DNA of 64,000 bases from an uncultured candidate division WPS-2 bacterium. GTDB lineage: Bacteria; Vulcanimicrobiota; Vulcanimicrobiia; Vulcanimicrobiales; Vulcanimicrobiaceae. Both the position numbers and the translations under genes were made by a program. The number at the start of each line of letters is the position of its first letter. The first letter of the stretch is position 1. Below the pieces are notes generated by a model, which had not been told where the DNA came from, did not search any database, and worked only from the letters and a program-made list of their open reading frames with translations. This document shows positions 1-9,102 of this stretch, one piece after another. The DNA lies in NCBI GenBank assembly GCA_937927945.1, contig CALEYW010000089.1, positions 1 through 64,000 of the forward strand, read 5' to 3'.

Positions 1-146
1 CCAGTGCGTTTCACACACTAAGTATAGCACATTTACTAACACAGTAGTACTAACCAGGCGTTGCGTTGTTGCCGTTCGTGCAACGGGCAGACAAATTTTT
101 GTGCCTGCTGTATCCTTTGGGTAAGGGTGAAGGAGGTACGATTACG

Positions 147-662
147 ATGACTTTCGGTAGAACCAGGGGGCTTCTCACGATTGCCGTCTTGTTCGCCTTT
201 GCGCTTACTACGACGGCAGCACGGGGACAGTTCGAGCGCAACCGCACGTTCGAGACGACGCTCATTTCGCTCGAGGAAGTTCCGTCTATCCTTGCCACCG
301 GCAGCGGCCGGTTCGAGGCCAGGCTCAATGGTACGGGTTCCCTCACGTACCGCCTGACGTTCTCGGGCTTGACGAGCCCGGCACTCTTCTCTCACATCCA
401 CTTGGCCCAGCGTCCGGTCAACGGCGCGGTCGTCATCTTCCTCTGCGGCGGCGGTAACAAACCGGCCTGCCCACCGAACGGCGGCACGGTGACGGGCACG
501 ATAACCGCGGCGGACGTACTCGGCGTGCCGGCGCAAAACGTGCAGGCCGGGAACTTGAGCGGTATGATCCGCGCGATGGTCGGCGGTTACACATACGTCA
601 ACGTCCACACGACCAATTTCCCCGCAGGCGAAATCCGGGGGTATCTCCGTCCGATGGAGTGA
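147..662 (+). CDS. Secreted CHRD-domain protein
   Basis: A 171-residue protein with an N-terminal signal peptide (basic MTFGRTRG, then a hydrophobic stretch ending near TTAARGQ) followed by one CHRD (chordin-like) domain across most of the mature chain. CHRD hallmarks visible are the HIHLAQ segment, the NVHTTNFPAGEIRGYL end, and alternating beta-strand character. I chose ATG 147 because AGGAGG lies at 131-136, ten bases upstream; the frame is also open from 66 but that part is not signal-like. CHRD domains are beta-folds of unclear biochemical role in bacteria, usually exported. It stands alone, convergent with the response regulator gene. Confidence 0.8.
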   Translation: MTFGRTRGLLTIAVLFAFALTTTAARGQFERNRTFETTLISLEEVPSILATGSGRFEARLNGTGSLTYRLTFSGLTSPALFSHIHLAQRPVNGAVVIFLCGGGNKPACPPNGGTVTGTITAADVLGVPAQNVQAGNLSGMIRAMVGGYTYVNVHTTNFPAGEIRGYLRPME

Positions 663-678
663 GTCGTAGTCTTTACCG

Positions 679-1287
679 CTAGAGCAACCCCATCTCGCGG
701 GCGCGCGAGATCGCTTCGACGCGGTTACGCGCGCGAAGTTTTTGCATCAGGTTGCGCAAATATGCTTTGACGGTGTTGGGGCTCAGTTGCATCGCGGTGG
801 CGATCTCGGAGTTCGTCTCGCCGGTCGCCAAACGGCGCAGCACGTCGTACTCGCGCCGCGCGATCGGCGAGTGGGTGTCGCGGCGCAGCGACGATCCGCT
901 GTGCGCCGGCTCGGCCCCCTCTGGCCGCATCGCGCGCATGATCCCCGCGACCAGGTCCATGCGGCTCGCATCTTTGGGGAAGACGCCGTAGGCGCCGGCT
1001 TCGAGCGCTGCGCCGACCGCCGGATGATCGGGATACGCGGTGAACAGCACGACTTTGGCGTTCGGCACGGAACCGCGCAGCTCGCGAATCAGCTCGGGCG
1101 CGAGCATGTCGGGCAGCCGCAAGTCGAGCAGGATCACGTCCGGCCGCACTTCCGGCGCGATGCGCAGCGCGTCCCCTCCGCTCGCCGCGTAGCCCGCAAT
1201 CTGAATGTTGGGATTCGTGCGCGCGAGCATCTCGACGCCGTCGCGGACGACGGGGTGATCGTCGACGACCAGCACGCGCACGATCAC
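679..1287 (-). CDS. NarL/LuxR-family response regulator
   Basis: About 202 residues. The receiver domain comes first (VLVVDDHP with the acidic pocket; likely phospho-acceptor Asp55 in VILLDLRLPD; Lys in FPKDAS), then a C-terminal LuxR-type helix-turn-helix (EIATAMQLSPNTVKAYLRNL). The start is a GTG at 1287 that overlaps the kinase stop as GTGA, so the two proteins are translationally coupled. The partner is the GAF histidine kinase immediately upstream. By family it should bind DNA as a dimer after phosphorylation. The divergent liv operon is an obvious candidate target, which is inference. Confidence 0.9.
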   Translation of the reverse strand: MIVRVLVVDDHPVVRDGVEMLARTNPNIQIAGYAASGGDALRIAPEVRPDVILLDLRLPDMLAPELIRELRGSVPNAKVVLFTAYPDHPAVGAALEAGAYGVFPKDASRMDLVAGIMRAMRPEGAEPAHSGSSLRRDTHSPIARREYDVLRRLATGETNSEIATAMQLSPNTVKAYLRNLMQKLRARNRVEAISRAREMGLL

Positions 1288-2438
1288 GAGCGGTACGGAA
1301 CCCAAGCGCGGAAGCTGAGACCCTCGTCGCCGTCTTCGGTCAGCTGCAGCCGGCCGCCGACCTGGGCGAGGACGTCGCGGATCGCTTCGAGGCCGAACCC
1401 GCGATGGTCCGGCTGCGCGGTGCCCAGGCCGACGCCGTCGTCGGTGACGGTGAGCGCGACGCCCTCGTGCATCGTCGCGACGGTCACCATGACGCGCGTC
1501 GCTTGGGCGTGCTTCTCGACGTTGAGCAGCGCTTCGCGCGCGGCGGCGATCAAGGCTTTGACGCAGCCGTCGTCGAGCGGAAGCAGCAGGTCGAGCATCA
1601 CCAGTTCGGCGCCGAGCTTCGTGCGCTCTTCGAAGCTGCGGCACGCCGCGCGCAGCGCGGCGCCGAGCGCGAGCTGTTCGGGCGGCGTGCGCAGCGCGCG
1701 CAGCGACTCGCGCAGCGTGACCGCGGCCTCGCTCGCCTGCCGCTCGATCGCGAGCAGGCGCTCGCGCATCCCTGCGTCGACGCTGCTCTGCTCCGTCGCG
1801 CTGCGCACGCCGGCGGTGATCGCAAAGAGCATCGCGCCGACGCTGTCGTGCAGATCGAGGGCCATGCGCTGACGTTCTTCCTGCACTGCGGCGTCGGCCG
1901 CCTTGCGCGCGCGTTCGGCGACCCGCAGCGCCTGCGAGGTGCGTTCGGCCGCGGTTTCGACGACGACGGCGGCGCGATTGCCGAACGTGCCGCCGTCGCG
2001 CAATCCGCCGAGCAGCACGCCGACCGCGCCGCCGTCACCGGAGATCGGCGCGGCGATCATCCGTTTGATGCTCTCGGCCGCGACTTGTCCGTCGTAGTGA
2101 TGCGTGATCGCGGCCGAACCGATGTAGTCGTCCACCCACTCGACGCCGCCGAGCGCGAACACTTTGCCGCCTAGCCCGTAGCCGGTCCGGAGTGTGACGC
2201 CGTGGAATTTCTCGGTGCGGTTGCCGCTGGTATGGCGGATCAGCACGCCTTCGGTGCCGACCCGCTCCGCGATCCATGCGCAGTGCAGCCCGAACTCGTC
2301 GGTCAGCAAGCGAACCGTCTCGTGCATGACCACGTCGCGATCGAGCAGCGCGATCATCTGCGCGAGCTGGCGGTCCAGGTCGGCGAGCTCGTTCGCTGCC
2401 ACGTGGATCTGCGAGCGGGCGTGGTCTAAACGCGGCAT
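1284..2438 (-). CDS. GAF-domain sensor histidine kinase (HisKA_3 type)
   Basis: 384 residues with no transmembrane segment, so probably cytosolic. A GAF domain spans roughly residues 35-175. It is followed by a HisKA_3 dimerisation motif, QEERQRMALDLHDSVG, with the phosphorylated His near residue 197, and a HATPase_c domain (N box around EALLNVEKHA, G box DDGVGL and GFGLEAIRD). This is the NarX/DesK kinase class that pairs with NarL-type regulators. I prefer ATG 2438 over an upstream in-frame ATG at 2501 because the extra 21 residues are basic and family-atypical, and GAGG sits a short distance upstream of 2438. It is divergent from the liv operon, with 228 bases between them. Confidence 0.88.
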   Translation of the reverse strand: MPRLDHARSQIHVAANELADLDRQLAQMIALLDRDVVMHETVRLLTDEFGLHCAWIAERVGTEGVLIRHTSGNRTEKFHGVTLRTGYGLGGKVFALGGVEWVDDYIGSAAITHHYDGQVAAESIKRMIAAPISGDGGAVGVLLGGLRDGGTFGNRAAVVVETAAERTSQALRVAERARKAADAAVQEERQRMALDLHDSVGAMLFAITAGVRSATEQSSVDAGMRERLLAIERQASEAAVTLRESLRALRTPPEQLALGAALRAACRSFEERTKLGAELVMLDLLLPLDDGCVKALIAAAREALLNVEKHAQATRVMVTVATMHEGVALTVTDDGVGLGTAQPDHRGFGLEAIRDVLAQVGGRLQLTEDGDEGLSFRAWVPYRS

Positions 2439-2534
2439 CGGGAGGCCTCGGGATTCGCGGAGGGCTTTTCTTGACCTACCACAACGTTCCGCAAGCGGCA
2501 AGTTCGTCCCGTCGCGGACGTCGCGCGGCGGAGA

Positions 2535-2581
2535 TTACCTCCCTTTGGGTGTATCACCGTCCGCAGGCTTCATGCGATAAT
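2535..2581 (+). promoter_or_regulatory. Putative promoter/activator element upstream of the liv operon (copy A)
   Basis: TTACCTCC (2535-2542) is followed after exactly 33 bases by TGC-GATAAT, an extended -10-like hexamer at 2576-2581. A second copy with the same spacing lies at 7302-7348 upstream of the chemoreceptor-like gene. By my count 31 of the 47 positions agree, with the matches concentrated at the two ends. No good -35 hexamer sits 17 bases upstream of either -10, which fits a promoter that needs an activator. The binding factor is unknown. Confidence 0.5.
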
Positions 2582-2666
2582 AGCGGGTGTGTGCCGCCGT
2601 CAACGTATAGCGCCGGCGGAGGCAGCGCGTTGGCGGACCAAAGCGTTTCGCGTAACTGGAGGAAGT

Positions 2667-3863
2667 GTGCTCAGAACCCGTAGCGTCCTCACTCGAGCCG
2701 GCGCGTCGTGCCTGATGCTCGCCGTGCTGTCGATCGGCGCGGTAGCGCCGTCGCCGGCCGCCGACAAGGCCCCCGTCAACGTCGGCATCATCTATTCGAA
2801 GACCGGTTTGCTCGGCATCTACGGTGTCGAGTATCTCGAAGGCTTCCAGATCGGCCTCGACTATGCGACGCACGGCACCGGTGCGGCCGCCGGCCACAAG
2901 ATCGTGGTGAGCGATCGCGACGACGCCGGCGACCCGGCGAAGGCCGTCGCAGCCGGCAAAGACCTGATCGGTCAGGGTTACAAGATCCTCGCCGGTTCGA
3001 CCGCTTCGGGCGTCGCGCTCCAGATGGCGCCGCTGGCCAAGGAGAACAACGTTCTCTTTATCTCCGGAGCCGCCGCGGCCGACGCGATCACCGGCAACAA
3101 CCGCAACACGTTCCGCTCCGGCCGTCAGACGTATCAAGACGTGCTGACTGCCGGCACGATGATCGGCACCACCGTGCGCGGGAAGAAGGTCGACGTGTTC
3201 GCGCAAGACTCCGCGTTCGGCCAAGCCAACGTCGGCGCCGTGCGCGCGGTGCTCGGTGCCAACGGCGCCGTAGTGTCCGGCGTTCTCGCGCCGCTCTCGA
3301 CCAACGACTTCACGCCGTTCGCGCAAAAGATCAAGGACGCCAAGCCCGACCTGCTGTTCATCGCGTGGGCCGGAACGACCGGCGGCGCGATGTTCAAGAG
3401 CCTCGACGACGGCGGCGTGTTCGCCGCGACCCGCACGGTCACGGGTCTCGATCAGCGCGCTTCGTACGCGACCTACGCGCCGATGGCGAGCCGCCTGCAG
3501 TTCCTCGCGCACTACTTCTATCAAGCCTCGCACACCAAGGCCAACGAGTTCCTGATCGCCGCGCTGAAGAAGCAAGGAAAACTGCCCGAGATCTTCGACA
3601 ACGACGGCTTCGTCGCGGCGCAGATGATCGTCCATGCGGTCGAGAAAGCCGACGGCGACGACGTCGCGAAGACGATCCCGGCCCTCGAGGGTTGGTCGTT
3701 CGAAGGACCCAAAGGGAAGCAAGTGATTCGCGCGGCCGATCATGCGATGATCCAGCCGATGTTCGTCACCAAACTCGAAGGCAGCGGCGCGGGGCTGGAA
3801 CCGAAGCTCCTGCGCACCGTTCCGGAAGGCGCCGTCGCACCGCCGCTGCGGCCGTTCAAGTAG
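2667..3863 (+). CDS. livJ: Branched-chain amino acid/amide ABC transporter substrate-binding protein
   Basis: 398 residues of the LivJ/Peripla_BP_6 family. A signal peptide (LRTRSVLTRAG, hydrophobic core, cut near PSPAADKAP) leads into the typical opening VNVGIIYSKTGLLGIYG. The GTG at 2667 is preferred because GGAGGAA lies at 2658-2664, although the spacing is tight. The protein should capture the ligand in the periplasm or at the cell surface and deliver it to the LivHMGF complex encoded downstream. The specificity (branched-chain amino acids, amides, urea or aromatic acids) cannot be read from sequence. It is the first gene of a five-gene operon. Confidence 0.85.
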   Translation: MLRTRSVLTRAGASCLMLAVLSIGAVAPSPAADKAPVNVGIIYSKTGLLGIYGVEYLEGFQIGLDYATHGTGAAAGHKIVVSDRDDAGDPAKAVAAGKDLIGQGYKILAGSTASGVALQMAPLAKENNVLFISGAAAADAITGNNRNTFRSGRQTYQDVLTAGTMIGTTVRGKKVDVFAQDSAFGQANVGAVRAVLGANGAVVSGVLAPLSTNDFTPFAQKIKDAKPDLLFIAWAGTTGGAMFKSLDDGGVFAATRTVTGLDQRASYATYAPMASRLQFLAHYFYQASHTKANEFLIAALKKQGKLPEIFDNDGFVAAQMIVHAVEKADGDDVAKTIPALEGWSFEGPKGKQVIRAADHAMIQPMFVTKLEGSGAGLEPKLLRTVPEGAVAPPLRPFK

Positions 3864-3880
3864 GCGCCTCGACCGGCGCG

Positions 3881-4648
3881 ATGACCGAAGCGGAGCGTCC
3901 GCCGGTACTGCAAACCGACGGGTTGGGTTTGCGGATCGGCGGCGTCTCCATCGTCGACGGTGTCTCGATCGCCGTGCGCGAGGGCGAGTTCCTCGTCATC
4001 ATCGGGCCCAACGGTGCAGGAAAAACGTCGTTGTTCAACTTGCTCTCCGGCGTCACGTCGCCGACGGCGGGACGCATCACGTTCGGCGGCAGCGACATCA
4101 CGCACGCGCCGCCATACGTGCGGGCGCGGCAGGGCCTCGGGCGCACGTTCCAAACCTCGACCGTGTTCGCCGGTTTGACCACCTTGGAGAATGCGCGGCT
4201 GGCGTCGCAAGCCTATCTCGGCGGGTCGGCCGCGCTGTGGCGGCTCGCCGAGCGCGAACGGGCGCCGCTCGAACGCGCGCGCGCCGCGCTCGCGTCGGTC
4301 GGCCTCGAAGCGCGCGCCGCCGCCAAGGCGGGCTCGCTCTCGCACGGCGAGAAACGCAAGCTGGATCTCGCGATCCTGCTGTGCGGCGAACCGCGCGTCG
4401 TTCTGCTCGACGAGCCGACGGCCGGGATGGCGGTCGAAGACGCGCCCGGCATGATGGAACTCATCCGGGGCATCCACCGCGATCAGAAGAAGACGGTGCT
4501 CATGGTCGAGCATCGGATGGATCTGATCATGGGACTCGCCGACCGCATGGCCGTGATGCACCACGGATCGCTGCTGGCGATCGACACGCCCGAGCGGATC
4601 ATCGCGAACGAGACCGTGCAGTCGGCGTATCTGGGAGATCCGCTGTGA
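3881..4648 (+). CDS. livG: Branched-chain ABC transporter ATP-binding protein, LivG type
   Basis: 255 residues. The Walker A motif is GPNGAGKTS. The signature region is unusual, reading LSHGEKRKLDLAI where LSGGQ is standard; this SHGEK variant is common in LivG-like ATPases. Walker B is VVLLDEPTAGM, and the H loop is MLVEH-like (LMVEHRMD). The C-terminal YLG element is the branched-chain ATPase signature. The ATG lies 17 bases after livJ, and the gene end overlaps livF as GTGA. It powers import together with LivF. Confidence 0.9.
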   Translation: MTEAERPPVLQTDGLGLRIGGVSIVDGVSIAVREGEFLVIIGPNGAGKTSLFNLLSGVTSPTAGRITFGGSDITHAPPYVRARQGLGRTFQTSTVFAGLTTLENARLASQAYLGGSAALWRLAERERAPLERARAALASVGLEARAAAKAGSLSHGEKRKLDLAILLCGEPRVVLLDEPTAGMAVEDAPGMMELIRGIHRDQKKTVLMVEHRMDLIMGLADRMAVMHHGSLLAIDTPERIIANETVQSAYLGDPL

Positions 4649-5370
4649 GCGAGCGCGAGACGCTCCTCGCGCTGCGCAACGTCGACGTGTTCATCGGCGA
4701 GTCGCACATCCTGCAAGGCGTGTCGTTCGACGTGCGCAGCGGCGGGATCACCGGTTTGCTCGGACGCAACGGCGTCGGCAAGACGACGACGCTGCGCGGC
4801 ATCTTGGGCCTCGCGCCGCGCACCGGCAGCGTTACGCTCGCCGGCGACGAGCTCACCCGTCTGAGCGTGCACGAGGTCGTGCAGCGCGGCGTGGGTTATG
4901 TGCCCGAAGACCGTGACGTCTTCGCCGGTCTCACGGTTGCCGAAAACTTGCGGCTCGCCGAACGAAAAGGTTCGGAGCTGCGCTACGACCTCGTCTACGA
5001 GCTGTTCCCCGAACTCAAGCAGCGCGCGGCACAGAAGGCCGGGACGCTCTCGGGCGGTCAGCAGCAGATGGTCTCGCTCTCGCGCGCGCTGCTCAACGCC
5101 GACAACCGCATCCTGCTGGTCGACGAGCCGACGAAGGGCCTCGCGCCGCTGGTCGTGCGCAACGTGACCGAAGCGTTGCGGCGCGCGGCCGAGGTCGCAA
5201 CGATTTTGCTGGTCGAGCAGAACCTGAGCGTTGCGCACGCGCTGGTGCGTGAGGTGATCGTGCTCGATCAAGGGCGCGTCACGTTCACCGGCGACGTCGA
5301 CGAACTGATGAACGATCCGGCGCTCGCGCGCCGTCACTTGGGATTGGCGGCCGCGGTGGGAAGTCACTGA
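4645..5370 (+). CDS. livF: Branched-chain ABC transporter ATP-binding protein, LivF type
   Basis: 241 residues with Walker A GRNGVGKTT, signature LSGGQQQMVSLSRAL, Walker B ILLVDEPTKGLAP and the H-loop replacement LLVEQNL. TKGLAP is typical of LivF. The start is a GTG within the GTGA overlap with livG (4645-4648), so translation is coupled. It forms the second half of the ATPase heterodimer. livH begins two bases after its stop. Confidence 0.9.
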   Translation: MSERETLLALRNVDVFIGESHILQGVSFDVRSGGITGLLGRNGVGKTTTLRGILGLAPRTGSVTLAGDELTRLSVHEVVQRGVGYVPEDRDVFAGLTVAENLRLAERKGSELRYDLVYELFPELKQRAAQKAGTLSGGQQQMVSLSRALLNADNRILLVDEPTKGLAPLVVRNVTEALRRAAEVATILLVEQNLSVAHALVREVIVLDQGRVTFTGDVDELMNDPALARRHLGLAAAVGSH

Positions 5371-5371
5371 T

Positions 5372-6256
5372 ATGAGCACGATCGTGCTGCTGCTCATCAC
5401 GGGCCTGGGCCTGGGAGCGTTGTATTTCCTGATCGCGGCTGGGCTCTCGCTCATCTGGGGCTTGATGCGCGTGCTGAACTTGGCGCACGGCGCGTTCTTC
5501 ACGGTCGCGGCGTATCTGGGTTGGGCGGCGAGCCTCACGCTCGCCGGCACGTCGCCGTGGGTGCAGTGGGGCGTCTCCGTCGTCGTCGCGGTCGTCGCCG
5601 GCGGCGTGTTCGCGACGCTGACCGAAGTGGTGCTGATTCGCCCGCTGTACGCGCGCCCGGTCGGCCAAGTGCTGGTCACGGTTGGGGTCGCGCTCGCCGC
5701 GATCGCGCTGGTCGAGGGCGGTTTCGGCAGCGATCCCAAGCAGCTGACGCTGCCGGCCTGGCTGAACGGCACGACGTCGATTCTCGGCGCGAACATCCCC
5801 AACACGCGCTGGGTCGCGATCCTCGCGGCGGCGATCGTGCTGGCGCTGCTGCTGTTCTTCCTCCAGCGGACGCGTTACGGGCTGATCGTGCGCGCCGGCG
5901 TCGAGAACCGTTCGATGGTCGAAGCGCTCGGTATCGACGTGCAGCGCGCGTTCACGCTCGTGTTCGCCATCGGCGGGATGGCCGCCGGGCTCTCCGGCGT
6001 GCTGGCCGCCGCGTACTACGGCACGATCGATCCGGTGCGCGGCAGCTCGATGCTCATCTTCGCATTCATCGTGATCGTCATCGGCGGACTCGGTTCCGTC
6101 GCCGGCTCCGCGCTCGCCGCGGTGATCGTCGGCGTGCTGCAGCAGTTCTTGAACTTCTACGCGGCGGCCGGCGTCGGCGATTTCGCGGTCGTGCTGCTGC
6201 TCGCGCTGGTGCTGCTGGCGCGGCCCGGTGGATTGACAGGAGCGACGTCGACGTGA
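5372..6256 (+). CDS. livH: Branched-chain ABC transporter permease, LivH type
   Basis: 294 residues and very hydrophobic, with about eight predicted membrane segments. The family motif G-L-x-L-I-W-G-L-M-R-x-L-N-L-A-H-G-A near residues 28-45 marks LivH (GLSLIWGLMRVLNLAHGA). It pairs with LivM to form the translocation pore. The stop overlaps the GTG of livM by four bases. Confidence 0.9.
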   Translation: MSTIVLLLITGLGLGALYFLIAAGLSLIWGLMRVLNLAHGAFFTVAAYLGWAASLTLAGTSPWVQWGVSVVVAVVAGGVFATLTEVVLIRPLYARPVGQVLVTVGVALAAIALVEGGFGSDPKQLTLPAWLNGTTSILGANIPNTRWVAILAAAIVLALLLFFLQRTRYGLIVRAGVENRSMVEALGIDVQRAFTLVFAIGGMAAGLSGVLAAAYYGTIDPVRGSSMLIFAFIVIVIGGLGSVAGSALAAVIVGVLQQFLNFYAAAGVGDFAVVLLLALVLLARPGGLTGATST

Positions 6257-7275
6257 CCGCCGCACGCGGACGCATCCTCGTCGCGGTCGCGGCGCTTCTG
6301 GTGCTGGCGGCGCTGCCGCAGATCGGGATCACGATCCCGGGGCTGTTCGAACGGCCGCTCTCGGCGCCCGGGACGCTCAGCCTGCTCGCGCTGTGCTTCG
6401 TCTTCGGCGCGCTCGCGCTCACCTACGACATCGTCTTCGGGTATGTCGGGCTGCTCTCGTTCGGCCACGCGCTGTACTTCGCGACCGGCGCGTACGCGGC
6501 GGCGATCGCGCTGACCCGCTGGCACTGGCACCTGCCGCAAGCGATCCTGTTGACCGCGGTCGTCGCGATCGTGCTCCCGCTCGTCTTGGGTGCGGTGTGC
6601 CTGCGAATGCACGACATCCCCTTCGCAATGGTGACACTCGCCTTCGCCGAAGCCGGATCCGTCCTCGTACTGCAAAATCCGTTCGGGCTCACCGGCGGCG
6701 AAGAAGGTTTGGCGCTCGGTTCGGACGCGCTGCCCTCGTACTTGGTCGGCGTGCCGAACACGCACAACCTGTATTGGATCGCGCTCGCGTTCCTCGTCGT
6801 CACCTACGCCGTCGGCTGGTGGGCGGTGAACTCGCCGCCGGGGCGCGTGTGGCAAGCGATCCGTGAAAACGAACGCCGGGTCGGCGTGCTCGGCCTCAAC
6901 CCCTACCTCTACAAACTGGGCGCTTTCGTTCTCTCAGCCTTCCTCGCATCGGCTGCCGGCGTCGTGTACGTCCTCTTGCAAGGCGGCGCCAACCCGCAGA
7001 TCACGACCTCGAGCTTCACGCTGGCGCTGCTGGTGATGGTCGTGCTCGGTGGTGTCGGCACGCTGTGGGGTGCCGTGCTCGGTGGGATCGTTTACGAATA
7101 CCTCGACTTCCGCCTCGTCGCACTCTCGAACGCGCCGGCGCTGCAGTCGCTCCCGGCGATCGTGCGGGTCCCGCTCTCCGAGCCGCTGTTCATCCTGGGC
7201 GTGCTGTTCATCGTGCTCGTGCTCTTCGTGCCGGCCGGTCTGGGCGGGCTGTTGCGCCGGCGCGCCGCAGCCTAA
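6253..7275 (+). CDS. livM: Branched-chain ABC transporter permease, LivM type
   Basis: 340 residues with about nine or ten hydrophobic segments. The LivM signature is GYVGLLSFGHALYFATGAY, and the EAA-like loop is AIRENERRVGVLGLNPY. It starts at GTG 6253 inside the GTGA overlap with livH and ends in an RRR tail. It is the last gene of the transporter operon; the chemoreceptor-like gene 100 bases downstream carries its own promoter element. Confidence 0.9.
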   Translation: MTAARGRILVAVAALLVLAALPQIGITIPGLFERPLSAPGTLSLLALCFVFGALALTYDIVFGYVGLLSFGHALYFATGAYAAAIALTRWHWHLPQAILLTAVVAIVLPLVLGAVCLRMHDIPFAMVTLAFAEAGSVLVLQNPFGLTGGEEGLALGSDALPSYLVGVPNTHNLYWIALAFLVVTYAVGWWAVNSPPGRVWQAIRENERRVGVLGLNPYLYKLGAFVLSAFLASAAGVVYVLLQGGANPQITTSSFTLALLVMVVLGGVGTLWGAVLGGIVYEYLDFRLVALSNAPALQSLPAIVRVPLSEPLFILGVLFIVLVLFVPAGLGGLLRRRAAA

Positions 7276-7301
7276 CCCGACCCGACCTCCGGGAAACAAA
7301 G

Positions 7302-7348
7302 TTACCTCCTTTCGGGCGTACCGGCGGAGCGACGTTGCGTGCGATACT
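7302..7348 (+). promoter_or_regulatory. Putative promoter/activator element upstream of the chemoreceptor-like gene (copy B)
   Basis: TTACCTCC (7302-7309), a 33-base spacer that begins TTTCGGGCGTA, then TGC-GATACT (-10-like hexamer at 7343-7348). It matches copy A at 2535-2581 in order and spacing. The GTG start of the downstream gene is at 7377, with GGAGA just before it. Confidence 0.5.
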
Positions 7349-7376
7349 GAGCCTTGCGGGATGATGCTGGAGAATC

Positions 7377-9074
7377 GTGATATTGGACGTGCTCGCTCCT
7401 GAATCGCGCTTCGACGACGAGGCGGCGTTCATCGCCATCGCCGATTTTTTTGGCGGCCTGGTCGATGCGGACGCAGTCGCGGACCTGACGCGGACGCTCG
7501 CGGTTCCCGGTGGCAGCAGCGAGGCGGCGCAGGCGGCGTGCCGCACGCTGAACGCCTTCGTCGAGCGCACCCGCACGACGCTCTACGAAATGTGCCGAGT
7601 CTCCAACGACGTCTCGCGCGGTGCGGCCGAGAACACGTTCCTGCTGGCGCGCATCGCCGGCGCGACCGAGGAGCAGTCGTCGGAAACCGCCCAGGTCGCG
7701 GCTGCGGTCCACCAGACCGCGCAAGCGGCGGAGATCGTCACGCAGTCGTCCGAGGCGACGCGCGATCTCACCGCCGAGATGCGGCGCTCGTCGCGCTCGT
7801 CGTTCGAGACGATGGAGGCATCGCTCGGCCAGCTCGACCAGCTGCGCACGGTCGCCGGCGAAGCCGTGCGCGACGTCGAGATCGTGGTGGAGTTCTCGAA
7901 CAAGATCGAGCTGGTGACGAAGGTGATCGAGGACATCTCGAGTCGCTCGCACATGCTCGGAATCAACGCGGCCATCGAAGCCGCTCACGCGCGCGAGGGC
8001 GGCCGCGGATTCGCGATCGTCGCGACCGAGATCAAGCGGCTGGCGGAGTCGACGCGCGTCTCGACCGGCGAGATCGCGCAGCTGGTCGAGGCCGTTCGCG
8101 CGTCGGTCGAATCGGAACGTCAAGCGACGCAGCTCAGCGCCGCAGGCGCCGCGAAGCTCGCCGTCTCATCGAGCTCGGTGCGCGACGATCTCACCGCGAT
8201 GACCCGCATCATCGACAGCACGACGGAGCAGATGACGGCGATCGCGTCGGCGGTCGACGAGCAGTCGACGACCCTGCACGTGGTCTCCGAAAACGTCGAG
8301 CGGTTGAGCAACCACGCGAAGCAGGTCGCAGCGTACTCCGGAAAAGCGAGCGACTTGGAGCTCGCGCAGGTCAGCACCGACATCTTCGCGATCACCGGAA
8401 AATACGCGCTCGGAACGTTCTTCGAGCGCGTCCTCGCGTGGGGCGACGCCTTCGCGGCGGAGGTCGAACGATCGCTCGAAGGCGCCGTCGACCAAGGGCG
8501 CGTGCGCTTCGAGGACCTCTTTGACGTGCAGTACGTCGAGCTGTACCGTGCCGACGTGAAATCGCTGGCGCGGATCTTCAACGTCGTACGCGTCGGTCCG
8601 GGCGGTTTCGACCCGCCGAAGTATCGCACCAAGTACGATCAGCTGATCGACGAGCCGCTGATGGCGATCTGCGATCGCCACGCGGCACACGACCCGAAGC
8701 TGATCTTCGCCAGCATCACCGATCTCAACACGTTCTTCATCATGGGGCCGCTCAATTTACGCCGCGACATCACCGGCAATCGGGAGACCGACCTCGCCAA
8801 CAATCGCATCAAACGGCTCTTCGAGGACAAGACCGGACTGAACGCCGCACGCGTCGGTTTGCCCGGCGCGCTCGAGCTGCCGGCGCGCGCGTCGCGCGAG
8901 ACGTTCCGCAAGCGCGGGATCGATCTGGAACGCCCGCGCGGACCGCGCACGTTCTTGCGCCAGACGTACGCGCGCGACACCGGCAAGATCTACAACGACA
9001 TCGCGCTCCCCGTCTACGTCAAGGGCGAGCGTTTCGGCGGAGTTCGCATCGCGTACGATCCCACCGCGGTTTGA
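7377..9074 (+). CDS. Soluble methyl-accepting chemotaxis-like protein
   Basis: 565 residues. A short N-terminal helical part is followed by a long coiled-coil signalling domain. Its hairpin tip resembles the MCP consensus: EDISSRSHMLGINAAIEAAHAREGGRGF here reads as shorter pieces LGINAAIEAA, AREGGRGF and VATEIKRLAE. No transmembrane segment is visible, so it is probably cytoplasmic. After about residue 330 comes a roughly 230-residue region that looks like a C-terminal sensory domain (ITDLNTFFIMG, VYVKGERFGGVRIAYDP, a PAS/Cache-like end). GTG 7377 is the chosen start. There is no che gene nearby, so it may signal through remote Che proteins. Confidence 0.82.
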   Translation: MILDVLAPESRFDDEAAFIAIADFFGGLVDADAVADLTRTLAVPGGSSEAAQAACRTLNAFVERTRTTLYEMCRVSNDVSRGAAENTFLLARIAGATEEQSSETAQVAAAVHQTAQAAEIVTQSSEATRDLTAEMRRSSRSSFETMEASLGQLDQLRTVAGEAVRDVEIVVEFSNKIELVTKVIEDISSRSHMLGINAAIEAAHAREGGRGFAIVATEIKRLAESTRVSTGEIAQLVEAVRASVESERQATQLSAAGAAKLAVSSSSVRDDLTAMTRIIDSTTEQMTAIASAVDEQSTTLHVVSENVERLSNHAKQVAAYSGKASDLELAQVSTDIFAITGKYALGTFFERVLAWGDAFAAEVERSLEGAVDQGRVRFEDLFDVQYVELYRADVKSLARIFNVVRVGPGGFDPPKYRTKYDQLIDEPLMAICDRHAAHDPKLIFASITDLNTFFIMGPLNLRRDITGNRETDLANNRIKRLFEDKTGLNAARVGLPGALELPARASRETFRKRGIDLERPRGPRTFLRQTYARDTGKIYNDIALPVYVKGERFGGVRIAYDPTAV

Positions 9075-9102
9075 CCCGAGAAGACGCCTGCCGGATCAGC
9101 TC

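Noticed and set aside
2535..3743. Minus-strand 402-codon frame opposite the binding protein gene
   Set aside because: No family features; the plus strand encodes a textbook LivJ with signal peptide.
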